Notes: a model not told the origin generated them from the sequence alone. A stretch of 32,514 bases of DNA from Candidatus Omnitrophota bacterium (GCA_026387435.1 JAPLLS010000113.1:1-32514); one strand, 5' to 3'; numbered from the stretch's first letter, positions 9,425-18,600 are shown. Numbers and translations are program-made.

Positions 9425-9453
9425 GCTTTGATTGGGATTTAAAAATTAATCAG

Positions 9454-9488
9454 CCCTCTGCGGCAGGTTGTTGCGGAGGGTTTTTATT
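9454..9488 (+). terminator. Rho-independent terminator
   Basis: CCCTCTGCgg...ttGCGGAGGG stem followed by TTTTTATTTTT, between convergent genes. Confidence 0.8.
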
Positions 9489-9502
9489 TTTGAGCGGCGA
9501 TT

Positions 9503-10813
9503 TCAGGATTTCCGGGGAGGTTTGACGCAGTAAGAGACGACGTTTCTTACCGTAAAATAAGTGAGGGTGAAGATCCCGGCCTCAATGATTACTGTGGAGA
9601 TGGCCGCTCCGACATAAGAGAAGGCCCAGATCAAAAGGAATATTAAAGGTAAGCCGACCATGGCCATCATGATGTGGATCCGGGAATAGATATGGGTTCT
9701 GCCGCAAACCAGCAAAAACTGGACCCGGAAGGCGTTTGAGCAGACGAAAAATACTCCGATCAGCAAAAGCCTCAAGGATAACACGGTCTCCGGGTAGTCC
9801 CCCGCGCAGACGAACTTGACGATTAGGTGCGCGAAGATGAATATTATAGGCAGGCCGAAGAAAGCGATGAGCGTGGAGATCTGTTGTAACCGTTGCATCA
9901 GTTTTACCGCTTTGACTTTGTTTCTCAGGTAAATCTTGCTTAAGCGCGGGAAAAGGGCCTGGGTGAATGATGCCAGGGGGAATGTCTGGAAGAGGTTGGC
10001 GATCTTTTCGGCGATGGAATAGAATCCGGTAACCGTATTATTGGTCAAAAGCCCGACGGCAAAAATTCGGGATGTGGTATAAGCGTTGATGGCTACGTTG
10101 GAAATGAAAATGTTCCAGCCCGCTTCCAGCTGCTGACGGAGATTTTTGTAACCCGGGAATTTATACGATATTCCGAATTTCCGGAAAACTATGTATTGGC
10201 CTATGATCCCGGTGCCCAAAAATACCGAAGAGTTGATCAGCGGGACCATCAGGTAGTCTTGAGGGCCTTTGACAAAGAAAAAAATGAAGGCCGCTAAGAC
10301 GATCCCGCCGGCGATATTCACGTCGGCGATATGCTTCATTTTCTCCGTGCCCTGGAAGAACCAGACCGGGAAGATTGAGTTTCCTATCACCGAGCCGAAA
10401 CTGAGCACGTAAACCATCCAGTCGTTGCGGAATTTCGGTATAAAGTATAAAATAAAGCAAAGCGCGAACATGCTTAAAGACGCCAGGCCGATCTTGACGG
10501 CCATTACCGCGGAGAAGATCCGGGAAACCTTTCCCGGCTGGTCCTGGCAGAGGGAAATTTCTTTGGTCGCCGAAATCCCGAATCCGTAGTCGGTGAGGAT
10601 CATGAAGTATTGCACGAAAGCCTGGGCAAAAGCGACCAGGCCGAATTTTTCCGGCCCCAGGACCTGGAAAAGGTAAGGCAGGATGACCACCGGAAGGATG
10701 TAAGTTATGGCCTGCAATACCGAAAGGGAAGCAAAGTTATTCAAGACCACTTTGCGTTCTTTTATTCCGGCCATCTTGTAGGTTTTTTTGATCAGTTTTA
10801 TTAAAGGTTGCAT
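9503..10813 (-). CDS. Oligosaccharide flippase / polysaccharide transporter (Wzx-like, MOP superfamily)
   Basis: Multi-TM protein with VVLNNFASLSVLQAITYILPVVILPYLFQVLGPEKFGLVAFAQAFVQYF typical of Wzx-type flippases. Confidence 0.88.
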   Translation of the reverse strand: MQPLIKLIKKTYKMAGIKERKVVLNNFASLSVLQAITYILPVVILPYLFQVLGPEKFGLVAFAQAFVQYFMILTDYGFGISATKEISLCQDQPGKVSRIFSAVMAVKIGLASLSMFALCFILYFIPKFRNDWMVYVLSFGSVIGNSIFPVWFFQGTEKMKHIADVNIAGGIVLAAFIFFFVKGPQDYLMVPLINSSVFLGTGIIGQYIVFRKFGISYKFPGYKNLRQQLEAGWNIFISNVAINAYTTSRIFAVGLLTNNTVTGFYSIAEKIANLFQTFPLASFTQALFPRLSKIYLRNKVKAVKLMQRLQQISTLIAFFGLPIIFIFAHLIVKFVCAGDYPETVLSLRLLLIGVFFVCSNAFRVQFLLVCGRTHIYSRIHIMMAMVGLPLIFLLIWAFSYVGAAISTVIIEAGIFTLTYFTVRNVVSYCVKPPRKS

Positions 10814-10925
10814 AGGTCTAATTTACACCGTTTTAGGCTTTGAGTCAAGCCCGAGTGGTGATTATCGCCGGGCTTGGAAAACATATTTATTTGGGTTTTA
10901 TCCATTGTAATGATATAATTTAGTC

Positions 10926-12140
10926 ATGATGAAATTTCCGCAAAATTTTCTTTGGGGTGCTGCGACATCTTCATATCAGGTTGAAGGTAATAATTCCAAC
11001 GCCGACTGGTGGCAATGGGAAAAGGAGACCGGCAAAGTCAATTCCGGGGCGGCCTGCCGCCATTACGAACTTTTTGAGCAGGATTTCGATTTGGCGAGGA
11101 GTTTGAATCATAATGCCCATCGTCTTTCTATTGAATGGAGCCGGATCGAGCCGGAAGAGGGCAAGTTTTCTCAGAAAGAATTACAGCATTACCTGGACGT
11201 GATTCTGGCTTTAAGAGCGCGCAATATCGAGCCAATAGTTACCTTGCACCATTTTACCAATCCAGTCTGGCTTAGTGAATGCCGGGGATGGCTGAACCCG
11301 GAGGTGAGAACTTATTTTGCCCGCTACTGTAATTTTGTCTGCCGCGGTTTGGCCGAGCATGTCCGTTATTGGATCACGATCAATGAGCCGACGATCTACT
11401 ATTCCCATAGTTATATTTTCGGATTCTGGCCTCCGCAGGTCAAGTCGCTGTTCAAAGCCAAGCTGGTTGAGGATAATTTAGTCGGCGGCCACATTCAGGC
11501 TTATCGCCTGATCCATAAGATCTACAAAGAAAAGAACCTGCCTGAGCCCAGCGTAAGTATCGCCCAGAATGTCATGGCTTTTGTTCCCTGCACCCAAAGT
11601 CTTAAGAATCGGTTGACCGCCGCTTTGCGCCATAAGTGGTATAATCTGGGATTTCTGGAAAGGATCCATAAAAATCTGGATTTTATCGGGATCAATTATT
11701 ATTCCCGGCAACTGGTAGATCTGAAAGGCTATGGGATCTCAAACTTTGCCGGGGATGTTTGCCAGGATAACCATCTTCCGGTCAAGAAAAATTCCCTGGG
11801 TTGGGATATTTATCCCCAGGGGTTAGAAGAGCTGCTGTTAAAGCTCAAAAAATTCAATCTGGAGATCATGATCACCGAGAACGGCATCTGTACCGCGGAT
11901 GACCATCTTCGCTGGGAATATTTATCCGCTCATCTAAAGAATATTTATCTGGCCATGGAAAAAGGGGTCAAGGTGAGCGGGTATCTTTATTGGTCGTTAA
12001 TGGATAATTTCGAGTGGGACAAGGGGTTTGTTCCTAGATTTGGGTTGATCGATATCGATTACAGCACTTATAAAAGGACGATCCGGGAAAGCGCGAAGAA
12101 GTTCGCGCAAGTCTGCAAGACCGGGGTTTTGGAAGTTTAG
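10926..12140 (+). CDS. Glycoside hydrolase family 1 (beta-glucosidase-like)
   Basis: FPQNFLWGAATSSYQVEG, HRLSIEWSRIEPEEG, WITINEPTIY (acid/base NEP), IMITENGI (nucleophile TENG), YWSLMDNFEWDKGFVPRFGL. Confidence 0.94.
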   Translation: MMKFPQNFLWGAATSSYQVEGNNSNADWWQWEKETGKVNSGAACRHYELFEQDFDLARSLNHNAHRLSIEWSRIEPEEGKFSQKELQHYLDVILALRARNIEPIVTLHHFTNPVWLSECRGWLNPEVRTYFARYCNFVCRGLAEHVRYWITINEPTIYYSHSYIFGFWPPQVKSLFKAKLVEDNLVGGHIQAYRLIHKIYKEKNLPEPSVSIAQNVMAFVPCTQSLKNRLTAALRHKWYNLGFLERIHKNLDFIGINYYSRQLVDLKGYGISNFAGDVCQDNHLPVKKNSLGWDIYPQGLEELLLKLKKFNLEIMITENGICTADDHLRWEYLSAHLKNIYLAMEKGVKVSGYLYWSLMDNFEWDKGFVPRFGLIDIDYSTYKRTIRESAKKFAQVCKTGVLEV

Positions 12141-12160
12141 CGAAAAATAAAGGAGAGATA

Positions 12161-13384
12161 GTGAAAATTATTTTGAGCCTTGCAGGATTGATGTTATTGC
12201 CGGTATCGATTTTATGGGCCGGCAGCCAGTGGGAAAAACAGAATGATTTCTATTATCTGAGCAAAGATACCCGGGATAATTTCAGCGCGATAGCTACGGG
12301 CGCGAATAAATTCACCGATAAATACTTGAAGTGCGACGGGGTCGATTTCCTGGTCCGGGGCGCGGATAGCTGGAGGGATTACGGCCGGCTTAATCTTGAG
12401 GGCAATAACTTGTTTTCTGTTCCCATCCGGCCGGGGATGAAAGTCGAGGAGTTGCATTTTCTTTCCGGCGGAAATGTCGGGAATAGTTATAAGAATGACG
12501 GCTTATTGCGTTTGTACGGAGATAATTATTTTTACGGGGTTCTTACCGTTATTTTCGCTTACCAGGACAATACCTATAAATCCTTATCCGTGCCGATGTT
12601 CTGGGACTGGTTCCACCTGGGTGCAGGCGAATGGTCGCGGGAGGGAGCGAAAATAAAATCTCTGGGTAATAATCCGGTGCGCAAAGATTCCAGCATGTTT
12701 CACATTAGTTTCGTCAATCCCAGGCCTTCGGAGCCAATTAAAAATATCCTGGTTACGGACAGCTGGGTCAGAGATTATCCTTTTACGGAGATCTTTGCGG
12801 TAACTCTTAAATCTGTTGATATGTTGGAAGCGACGGCTAAAGATAACCGGAAATTTGAAGCTCCGGTCAACAACGCGGTTGCCTTGCCTGCCGACAGCAG
12901 GACTCAGTGGTTCTTTGATAATGATCTTGAGGGCTGGGTCCCGGGTTGCAGCGCGAACTGGGATTCAGACAGTTTTTGGCAAGCAACGGATTTTGAAAGG
13001 TCAGGGGTGGTAATTATCCCGGCTTGCAATTGGGCGGGAGACAAATTCAGCTGGATCGAGAAAAAAGTGGTTTTGCCTGATTGGCCGCATATAGAGTTGA
13101 AATTTTCGCGCCATAGCGCAGTGTTCAGTGATGTGGATAAACAGTGGAGCGACGGGCTGTTAAAAGTGATCGTGAAAAACGGGGTTAAACAGGAGACGGT
13201 TTATGAGAAGCTTTACAGCGGAGTTTGGAGCGCTGAAACCGTTGACCTGTCCAAGTTCGCCAGGCAGATCGTGATTATCAGGTTCGAGAATCACGGCGGG
13301 GGAAAGGTCCGGCTCGGCCCGGCCACATCCAGTGCTTGTGACGCCGAAGATGCGGTCATCGATGAAGTTAGCCTGAGCCGCTGA
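12161..13384 (+). CDS. Hypothetical secreted protein with beta-sandwich / carbohydrate-binding-like regions
   Basis: GTG start, signal peptide (MKIILSLAGLMLLPVSILWAG). C-terminal FFDNDLEGWVPG...VVLPDWPHIELKFSRHS resembles CBM/jelly-roll domains. Immediately downstream of the GH1 gene. Confidence 0.65.
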   Translation: MKIILSLAGLMLLPVSILWAGSQWEKQNDFYYLSKDTRDNFSAIATGANKFTDKYLKCDGVDFLVRGADSWRDYGRLNLEGNNLFSVPIRPGMKVEELHFLSGGNVGNSYKNDGLLRLYGDNYFYGVLTVIFAYQDNTYKSLSVPMFWDWFHLGAGEWSREGAKIKSLGNNPVRKDSSMFHISFVNPRPSEPIKNILVTDSWVRDYPFTEIFAVTLKSVDMLEATAKDNRKFEAPVNNAVALPADSRTQWFFDNDLEGWVPGCSANWDSDSFWQATDFERSGVVIIPACNWAGDKFSWIEKKVVLPDWPHIELKFSRHSAVFSDVDKQWSDGLLKVIVKNGVKQETVYEKLYSGVWSAETVDLSKFARQIVIIRFENHGGGKVRLGPATSSACDAEDAVIDEVSLSR

Positions 13385-13514
13385 AAGAGAAAAAGTCAAT
13401 AAAAAGCGGGTTTTTGTCATTCCAAAAATTTCAAATCTTCTCTAGAATATAATCTTATATATTTTTCTAATTCTGCCAGTATTCTTAAGTCAATATTCTT
13501 CAAAAGGAGGGGTT

Positions 13515-14180
13515 ATGAAAGAAAAGTATTTTTTCGGGATCAAAGGCCAGAAGATCGGTCCGCTTGATGAGGAGTCGATCCGGCAGCGCCTGAGAGAAGG
13601 GACGATCACCGCAGAGACGTTATCCTGGTGCAATGGGATGGAAAAATGGCTGCCAGTAAATCAAATCCCTGAATTAAAAGAAGCCTTTGGAGAATTCCTG
13701 GCTAAACAAGTTGTTCCTCCGGATTTACCACCCAGCCAGAGTTCTGTCGGCCAGCAAACTCCTCCGCCCCTTCCCGAAGGATTAAGCCCGTTCGAAGCGT
13801 CGTGTTACCGGTTCACCAAGGTTTGTTTTCGTCCTTGTTTTGGTTTTCAGTCGCCCTTAGGCAAGATGGTTGAGAAAAATCCCAAAAGCGCGGTTGGTGT
13901 GGTTATCGGGACTGTTTGTTTGATGGTGGTTATAATATTTATGGCCATATCCGGCTCCAAGCAATCCGGGCAACAAGTAGCTGCTCCCGGCGCCGGGCAG
14001 CAGCAACAGGCAGCGCAGAGCGGACCCGGGTGGGGGGCGCAGTATCAGGCTATCCGCAGCGCCCAGCAGTTCGGTGACAATGTCATCGACGATACCTATA
14101 AATACAGGCGCGATTCGCAAGACCGGATGGATGAGACTTACAAGCGGGCAAATTATGACTGGTATAAACACGACGATTAA
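13515..14180 (+). CDS. GYF_2 (DUF4339) domain membrane protein
   Basis: KYFFGIKGQKIGPLDEESIRQRLREGTITAETLSWCNGMEKWLPVNQIPEL matches the GYF_2 pattern; one TM segment (VVIGTVCLMVVIIFMAI); low-complexity Q/A/G C-terminus. Confidence 0.8.
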   Translation: MKEKYFFGIKGQKIGPLDEESIRQRLREGTITAETLSWCNGMEKWLPVNQIPELKEAFGEFLAKQVVPPDLPPSQSSVGQQTPPPLPEGLSPFEASCYRFTKVCFRPCFGFQSPLGKMVEKNPKSAVGVVIGTVCLMVVIIFMAISGSKQSGQQVAAPGAGQQQQAAQSGPGWGAQYQAIRSAQQFGDNVIDDTYKYRRDSQDRMDETYKRANYDWYKHDD

Positions 14181-14230
14181 TGATCTAATTTAGCATCAGC
14201 CGCACAAAATTTTCTTGGTTTTCAAGATAG

Positions 14231-14266
14231 CCCTCTGCAGCAAAGAGTTGCAGAGGGTTTTTCTTT
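14231..14266 (+). terminator. Rho-independent terminator
   Basis: CCCTCTGCagcaaagagttGCAGAGGG followed by TTTTTCTTT. Confidence 0.82.
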
Positions 14267-14316
14267 GAGGTAGAATAAGATCTATTAAATAGGACTAAGA
14301 AAGGGAGGAACAAAGA

Positions 14317-14811
14317 ATGGCGAATTTTTCTTTTGATATTGTCTCGGAAGTCGACTTGCAGGAAATGGATAATGCGGTGAACCAGGCTAATAAGGAATTG
14401 GCCCAGCGTTATGATTTCAAGGACAGCAAGGCTTCTATCGCTTATGACCGGCAGGAGAAGAAGATCACTTTGATCGCCGATAACGATTTTAAGCTGCGCG
14501 CGCTGACCGATATTCTGACTACCCGGATGGCTAAAAGAGGCATATCCATTAAATCCCTTAAATTCAATCCCCCCGAAAAAGCTTTTGAAGGATATCTTCG
14601 CCAGTCGGTGGATATTTGCTGCGGTATTGATAAGGAAAAAGCCAAAGAGCTGACCGGGATCATCAAAAAACTGGGTTTAAAAGTCCAGACCCAGATCGAA
14701 GGCGAGAAGATCAAGGTCAGCTCCGCCAAGAAAGATGAGCTGCAGGCGGTTATCGCCCATGTCAAAGGTCTTAACTTTCCCATCCCGCTTAATTGCTGCA
14801 ATTACCGCTAA
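14317..14811 (+). CDS. yajQ: YajQ family nucleotide-binding protein
   Basis: FDIVSEVDLQEMDNAVNQANKELAQRYDFKDSKASI...RGISIKSLKFNPPEKAFEGYLRQSVDICCGIDKEKAKELTGIIKKLGLKVQTQIEGEKIKVSSAKKDELQAVIA. Confidence 0.95.
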   Translation: MANFSFDIVSEVDLQEMDNAVNQANKELAQRYDFKDSKASIAYDRQEKKITLIADNDFKLRALTDILTTRMAKRGISIKSLKFNPPEKAFEGYLRQSVDICCGIDKEKAKELTGIIKKLGLKVQTQIEGEKIKVSSAKKDELQAVIAHVKGLNFPIPLNCCNYR

Positions 14812-14848
14812 GCTGTAAACCAGCCTTCCAAAGGCGTCGATAAATAAC

Positions 14849-14900
14849 TTGACAAAAGTGCGTCGCGTGTTAAACTATATAGCATATAGGCTATATAGTT
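14849..14900 (+). promoter_or_regulatory. Predicted ars promoter and ArsR-type operator
   Basis: TTGACA at 14849-14854 with a possible TAAACT -10 at 14871-14876 (16-nt spacer). It overlaps a perfect 11-bp inverted repeat AACTATATAGC (14873-14883) - ATATAG - GCTATATAGTT (14890-14900) just upstream of arsR. Confidence 0.78.
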
Positions 14901-14911
14901 AGAGGAGAATA

Positions 14912-15280
14912 ATGAAACAGTTAACCAGGGTTTTAAAGGTATTGGCGGATAAGAACAGGTTGAGGATATTGAAGCTTCTGGAAAAGAGGAAATTCTGCGT
15001 CTGCGAGCTTGCCGCTGTTTTAGGGATAACTCAGCCCAGCACTTCCCGCCACTTGAAGAAGTTAAAAGCCGCGGGGCTGATCGATGATGAGCAGGAAGGG
15101 TTCTGGACCAACTATTTTATCGGCTCGGCCAAAGATAGCTATAGCAGGTTTATGTTGAAGCATATCCGGGGCTGGCTTAACGCGGATCCGTTAATCAAGA
15201 GCGATCTGGAAAAATCCGGGAAGATCAACCGCAAAAAGTTGTGCTGTAAGGCCGTTCGGCTAATTAAGGAAAGGGATTAA
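14912..15280 (+). CDS. arsR: ArsR/SmtB family HTH transcriptional regulator
   Basis: KVLADKNRLRILKLLEKRKFCVCELAAVLGITQPSTSRHLKKLKAAGLIDDEQEGFWTNYFI, with CVCEL metal-binding-type box in the HTH. Confidence 0.92.
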   Translation: MKQLTRVLKVLADKNRLRILKLLEKRKFCVCELAAVLGITQPSTSRHLKKLKAAGLIDDEQEGFWTNYFIGSAKDSYSRFMLKHIRGWLNADPLIKSDLEKSGKINRKKLCCKAVRLIKERD

Positions 15281-16452
15281 TGAAAGAGTGGAAGAAGTTT
15301 CTTTATATTTTAGCGGCTTTTCTAGCATGTTTTTATCTGCCTGTTGAGAATGCCCGTTTCAGCGGCGCGGTATTCGAGGCGCTGGCTTTAGTGAAATGGT
15401 ATGCCCGGGAGCATGTGCTTTTGTGCTTGGTTCCGGCTTTTTTCATTGCCGGCGCAATTTCTGTATTTGTGAGCCAAGCATCTGTTATGAAGTATTTCGG
15501 GGCAAAGGCGAATAAATTCCTTTCCTACAGTGTGGCTTCGGTTTCCGGGACGATATTAGCGGTTTGTTCCTGCACGGTTTTGCCTTTGTTCTCGGGGATT
15601 TATAAGCGCGGGGCCGGGCTTGGCCCTGCTTGCGCTTTTCTTTATTCCGGGCCGGCGATAAATGTTTTGGCGATCATTCTTACCGCGCGAATCCTGGGTT
15701 GGCAGCTGGGTTTGGCCCGGGCCATTGGCTCAATAGTTTTTAGTGTTGTTATCGGACTCTTGATGCATTTAATTTTTATAAAAGAAGAGTGCAGCCGCCA
15801 GGCAAATGGTAATTTTAATCTGGGAGAAGTTAAAGAAACGCGTTCTTTGAGTCAAACCATTCTTTATTTCGCTGCCATGGTTAGTGTTCTTGTTTTTGCC
15901 AATTGGGCTAAGCCGCTTGAAGGGGATCAGGGGATCTGGTCAATAATTTATCAATATAAGTGGTGGATTACGGGGGTTTCTCTTATCAGCCTAGTGGTCA
16001 TGCTTTTCAAATGGTTCAAAAAGGATGAATTAAAGGAATGGACTGGCTCGACATGGGGTTTCGCGCTGCAAATTTTGCCGCTTCTTTTAGGAGGGGTGCT
16101 GGTTTCGGGTTTCTTATTGGGAAGAGTAGGCCATGAAGGTGTGATCCCGTCGCGTTTTGTCGCGGCCTTGGTCGGGGGGAATTCTTTGTGGGCAAATTTC
16201 TTCTCATCAATTGTTGCGGCATTTATGTATTTTGCCACCCTGACTGAGGTTCCTATCTTGCAGGGGCTGATCGGCTCAGGTATGGGCAAGGGGCCGGCGT
16301 TGGCATTGCTGCTTGCCGGGCCAGCGCTGAGTTTGCCGAGCATGCTGGTCCTTCGCAGTATTATGGGGACTAAAAAGACTGCGGTCTATGTGAGCCTGGT
16401 TGTGGGTATGGCAACCATAAGCGGGATGATTTTTGGGGTGATAGTTAAGTAA
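15280..16452 (+). CDS. Permease of the UPF0718/ArsP-like family
   Basis: Multi-TM; CSCTVLPLFSGIYKRGAGLGPACAFLYSGPAINVLAI repeated-type permease motif. Start overlaps the arsR stop (TAATG); located in the ars operon. Confidence 0.82.
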   Translation: MKEWKKFLYILAAFLACFYLPVENARFSGAVFEALALVKWYAREHVLLCLVPAFFIAGAISVFVSQASVMKYFGAKANKFLSYSVASVSGTILAVCSCTVLPLFSGIYKRGAGLGPACAFLYSGPAINVLAIILTARILGWQLGLARAIGSIVFSVVIGLLMHLIFIKEECSRQANGNFNLGEVKETRSLSQTILYFAAMVSVLVFANWAKPLEGDQGIWSIIYQYKWWITGVSLISLVVMLFKWFKKDELKEWTGSTWGFALQILPLLLGGVLVSGFLLGRVGHEGVIPSRFVAALVGGNSLWANFFSSIVAAFMYFATLTEVPILQGLIGSGMGKGPALALLLAGPALSLPSMLVLRSIMGTKKTAVYVSLVVGMATISGMIFGVIVK

Positions 16453-16462
16453 ACAGGAAAAT

Positions 16463-17353
16463 ATGCATACGCATAAAGAAAATAGTAAAGAAAACCGGCT
16501 GATCATCTCCGCGGGGCTTAATTTTGCCACTACTGCGGCGCAGATCATCGGCGGAATATTCTCGGGCAGCCTATCGCTCATCTCTGACGCGCTGCATAAT
16601 TTAAGCGATACTGTGGCTTTAGTTATTAGTTTCTTTGCGGTGCGGTTGGCTAAGCGTAAAAATACCGAAGCCCAAACCTTCGGCTATAAACGCGCTGAGA
16701 TCCTGGCGGCGCTTTTTAACGCCTGCGCGCTGGTAGTAGTTTCGATATACCTGTTTAAGGAGGCATTTTTCAGATTTACTCATCCGCATCCGGTTAACAG
16801 CTTGCTGATGTTGTCTGTTGCTTCCGTCGGATTGATCGCGAACATTGTTTCTGTAGTTCTTCTTAAGGCGCATGCCCATGAAGATTTAAACGTAAGAGCC
16901 GCGTACGTGCATCTTTTTTCCGATTTTCTTTCTTCGATAGCGGTGATCATCGGAGCCTGCGCGATTTTCGTATCCAAAGCTTATTGGATCGATCCGGCTT
17001 TGACGATTCTTATCGGTATTTATGTAATGAAAGAAGGATATAAAATTATCGAAGAAAGCACCCGTATCTTGATGGAACATGTTCCCAAGGGGATAAGTTT
17101 AAGGGAAATCCAAGCCCAGATCGAAGGTGTTGACAGAGTCAAGGATATTCATCACGCCCATCTCTGGTCGGTCACTGAGCGGGACATCCATTTTGAAGCG
17201 CACATCAATGTGTCGCGCGATATGCAAGTGAGTGAAACATGCCTTTTGGTCAAACAAGTGGAAGATATGCTTAAAGAGCGGTTTGCCATTACTCATGTGA
17301 CATTGCAGGTCGAAATCAACTCGTGCAAAGGCGTGCCTTTGGTTAAGGAGTAG
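16463..17353 (+). CDS. Cation diffusion facilitator (CDF) family transporter
   Basis: SLSLISDALHNLSDTVALVISFFAVRLAKR, HLFSDFLSSIAVIIGA (HxxxD metal sites), C-terminal cytoplasmic domain VKDIHHAHLWSVTERDIHFEAHINV. Confidence 0.92.
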   Translation: MHTHKENSKENRLIISAGLNFATTAAQIIGGIFSGSLSLISDALHNLSDTVALVISFFAVRLAKRKNTEAQTFGYKRAEILAALFNACALVVVSIYLFKEAFFRFTHPHPVNSLLMLSVASVGLIANIVSVVLLKAHAHEDLNVRAAYVHLFSDFLSSIAVIIGACAIFVSKAYWIDPALTILIGIYVMKEGYKIIEESTRILMEHVPKGISLREIQAQIEGVDRVKDIHHAHLWSVTERDIHFEAHINVSRDMQVSETCLLVKQVEDMLKERFAITHVTLQVEINSCKGVPLVKE

Positions 17354-17358
17354 AAAAC

Positions 17359-17926
17359 ATGAAAAGGGAAGCGGAAGAAATTAAAAAGATCGTCCGGGAT
17401 GGTTATGCTAAAGCAATGACACAGAGCGTTTCCTGTTGTTCTAAAAGTTGTTGTTGTGGGAGCACGGACCAGGCTAGAAATATCAGTAAAGCAGTCGGCT
17501 ATAGCGATGCGGAAATGAACGGCGTCCCTGAAGGCGCGAATTTGGGTTTTGGGTGCGGCAATCCGGTTGCGCTGGTTTCGTTAAAAGAGGGCGATGTGGT
17601 TCTTGATCTGGGAAGCGGAGCGGGGTTCGACGCTTTTCTTGCCTCGCCCAGAGTCGGAAAAACCGGCAAGGTCATCGGTGTGGATATGACGCCGGAAATG
17701 CTTGAAAAAGCCCGCGCCAATGCCGCAAAAGGGAACTATACCAATTGTCGGTTGCCTTGCCGGAGCGGTCAGGAAAGGTGATTATCTGAATCTTATATCG
17801 ATGGCCGGATTCCAGGATGTTAAAGTGATGAGTGAAACAAGTTATCCTGTGGATGCTATGTTTGAGAAGCTTAAAGATGCCGAGGGGGCGATAGTCGGGA
17901 TAAAAGTTTCTGCGGTAAAGAAATAA
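17359..17926 (+). pseudogene. arsM: arsM-like arsenite S-adenosylmethyltransferase, internally deleted and frameshifted
   Basis: N-terminal part (17359-17745) EIKKIVRDGYAKAMTQSVSCCSKSCCCG...GVPEGANLGFGCGNPVALVSLKEGDVVLDLGSGAGFDAFLASPRVGKTGKVIGVDMTPEMLEKARANAAKGNYTN is ArsM-like. The C-terminal part VGCLAGAVRKGDYLNLISMAGFQDVKVMSET resumes in another frame at 17747. The intervening core of the methyltransferase domain is missing. Confidence 0.85.
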
Positions 17927-17943
17927 AATAATGGAGCCGGAAA

Positions 17944-18177
17944 ATGAAAATTGAAATTTTAGGCATGGGTTGCCCGAAATGTAAACAGCTTATGGCTAAC
18001 GCTGAAGGGGCAATCAAAGAATTGAACATTCAAGCAGAAGTCGGCAAGGTGACGGATATCGATAAGATCACCGAATACGGCGTGATGATGACTCCTGCTC
18101 TTGCTGTTGACGGCATGGTTGTTTCAGTTGGTAAGGTGTTGAGTAAGGACGAAATTAAGAAGATCATTTCTAAATAA
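17944..18177 (+). CDS. Small thioredoxin-family redox-active disulfide protein
   Basis: MKIEILGMGCPKCKQLMANAEGAIKELN...YGVMMTPALAVDGMVVSVGKVLSKDEIKKII; CPKC motif and cis-Pro loop TPALAV. Confidence 0.88.
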   Translation: MKIEILGMGCPKCKQLMANAEGAIKELNIQAEVGKVTDIDKITEYGVMMTPALAVDGMVVSVGKVLSKDEIKKIISK

Positions 18178-18189
18178 ACGGAGGCAGGT

Positions 18190-18600
18190 ATGGCAGGTAA
18201 TAATTGTATGTGCCAGCAAACAGGGGTGTTGATCTTTTCCTGTTCAGGAAGTTCAGATGTAGGTGAGTTGTCAGACCTCGCAGCCCGTAAGATGGCTAAA
18301 TGCGGACAGGCCAAGATGTTTTGTATTGCCAGTATAGGGGCGAATATTCCAGAGATGATCGAGTCTGCAAAAGCCGCCAGTAAACTTATTGCCATTGACG
18401 GCTGCCCGGTCGCTTGCTCAAAGAAAATCCTTGAGCAGGCCGGGTTTACGCCGGTCGCGTTTAATCTTAAAGATATGGGATTTATTAAAGGAAAAACCAA
18501 GGCGGATGATGAGTCTATTGAACAGGTTTTTTCGAAAATCACTGGAGGAAAAGTTGAAGAAGCTGATCGTAATACTTCTGGCGGCTGTTGCGGTAGTTAG
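18190..18600 (+). CDS. Putative zinc-binding protein (DGC domain)
   Basis: GVLIFSCSGSSDVGELSDLAARKMAK...IAIDGCPVACSKKILEQAGF (DGCPVAC), terminal GGCCGS metal-binding-like tail. Confidence 0.85.
   Translation: MAGNNCMCQQTGVLIFSCSGSSDVGELSDLAARKMAKCGQAKMFCIASIGANIPEMIESAKAASKLIAIDGCPVACSKKILEQAGFTPVAFNLKDMGFIKGKTKADDESIEQVFSKITGGKVEEADRNTSGGCCGS

Noticed and set aside
17702-17926. Stand-alone 74-aa gene
   Set aside because: It is the out-of-frame C-terminal remnant of arsM, starting within the N-terminal coding frame; not an independent gene. Programmed frameshifting cannot explain it because a large internal segment is absent.
18030-18542. 170-aa antisense ORF opposite the Trx/DGC genes
   Set aside because: Shadow of two well-supported sense genes with good RBSs.
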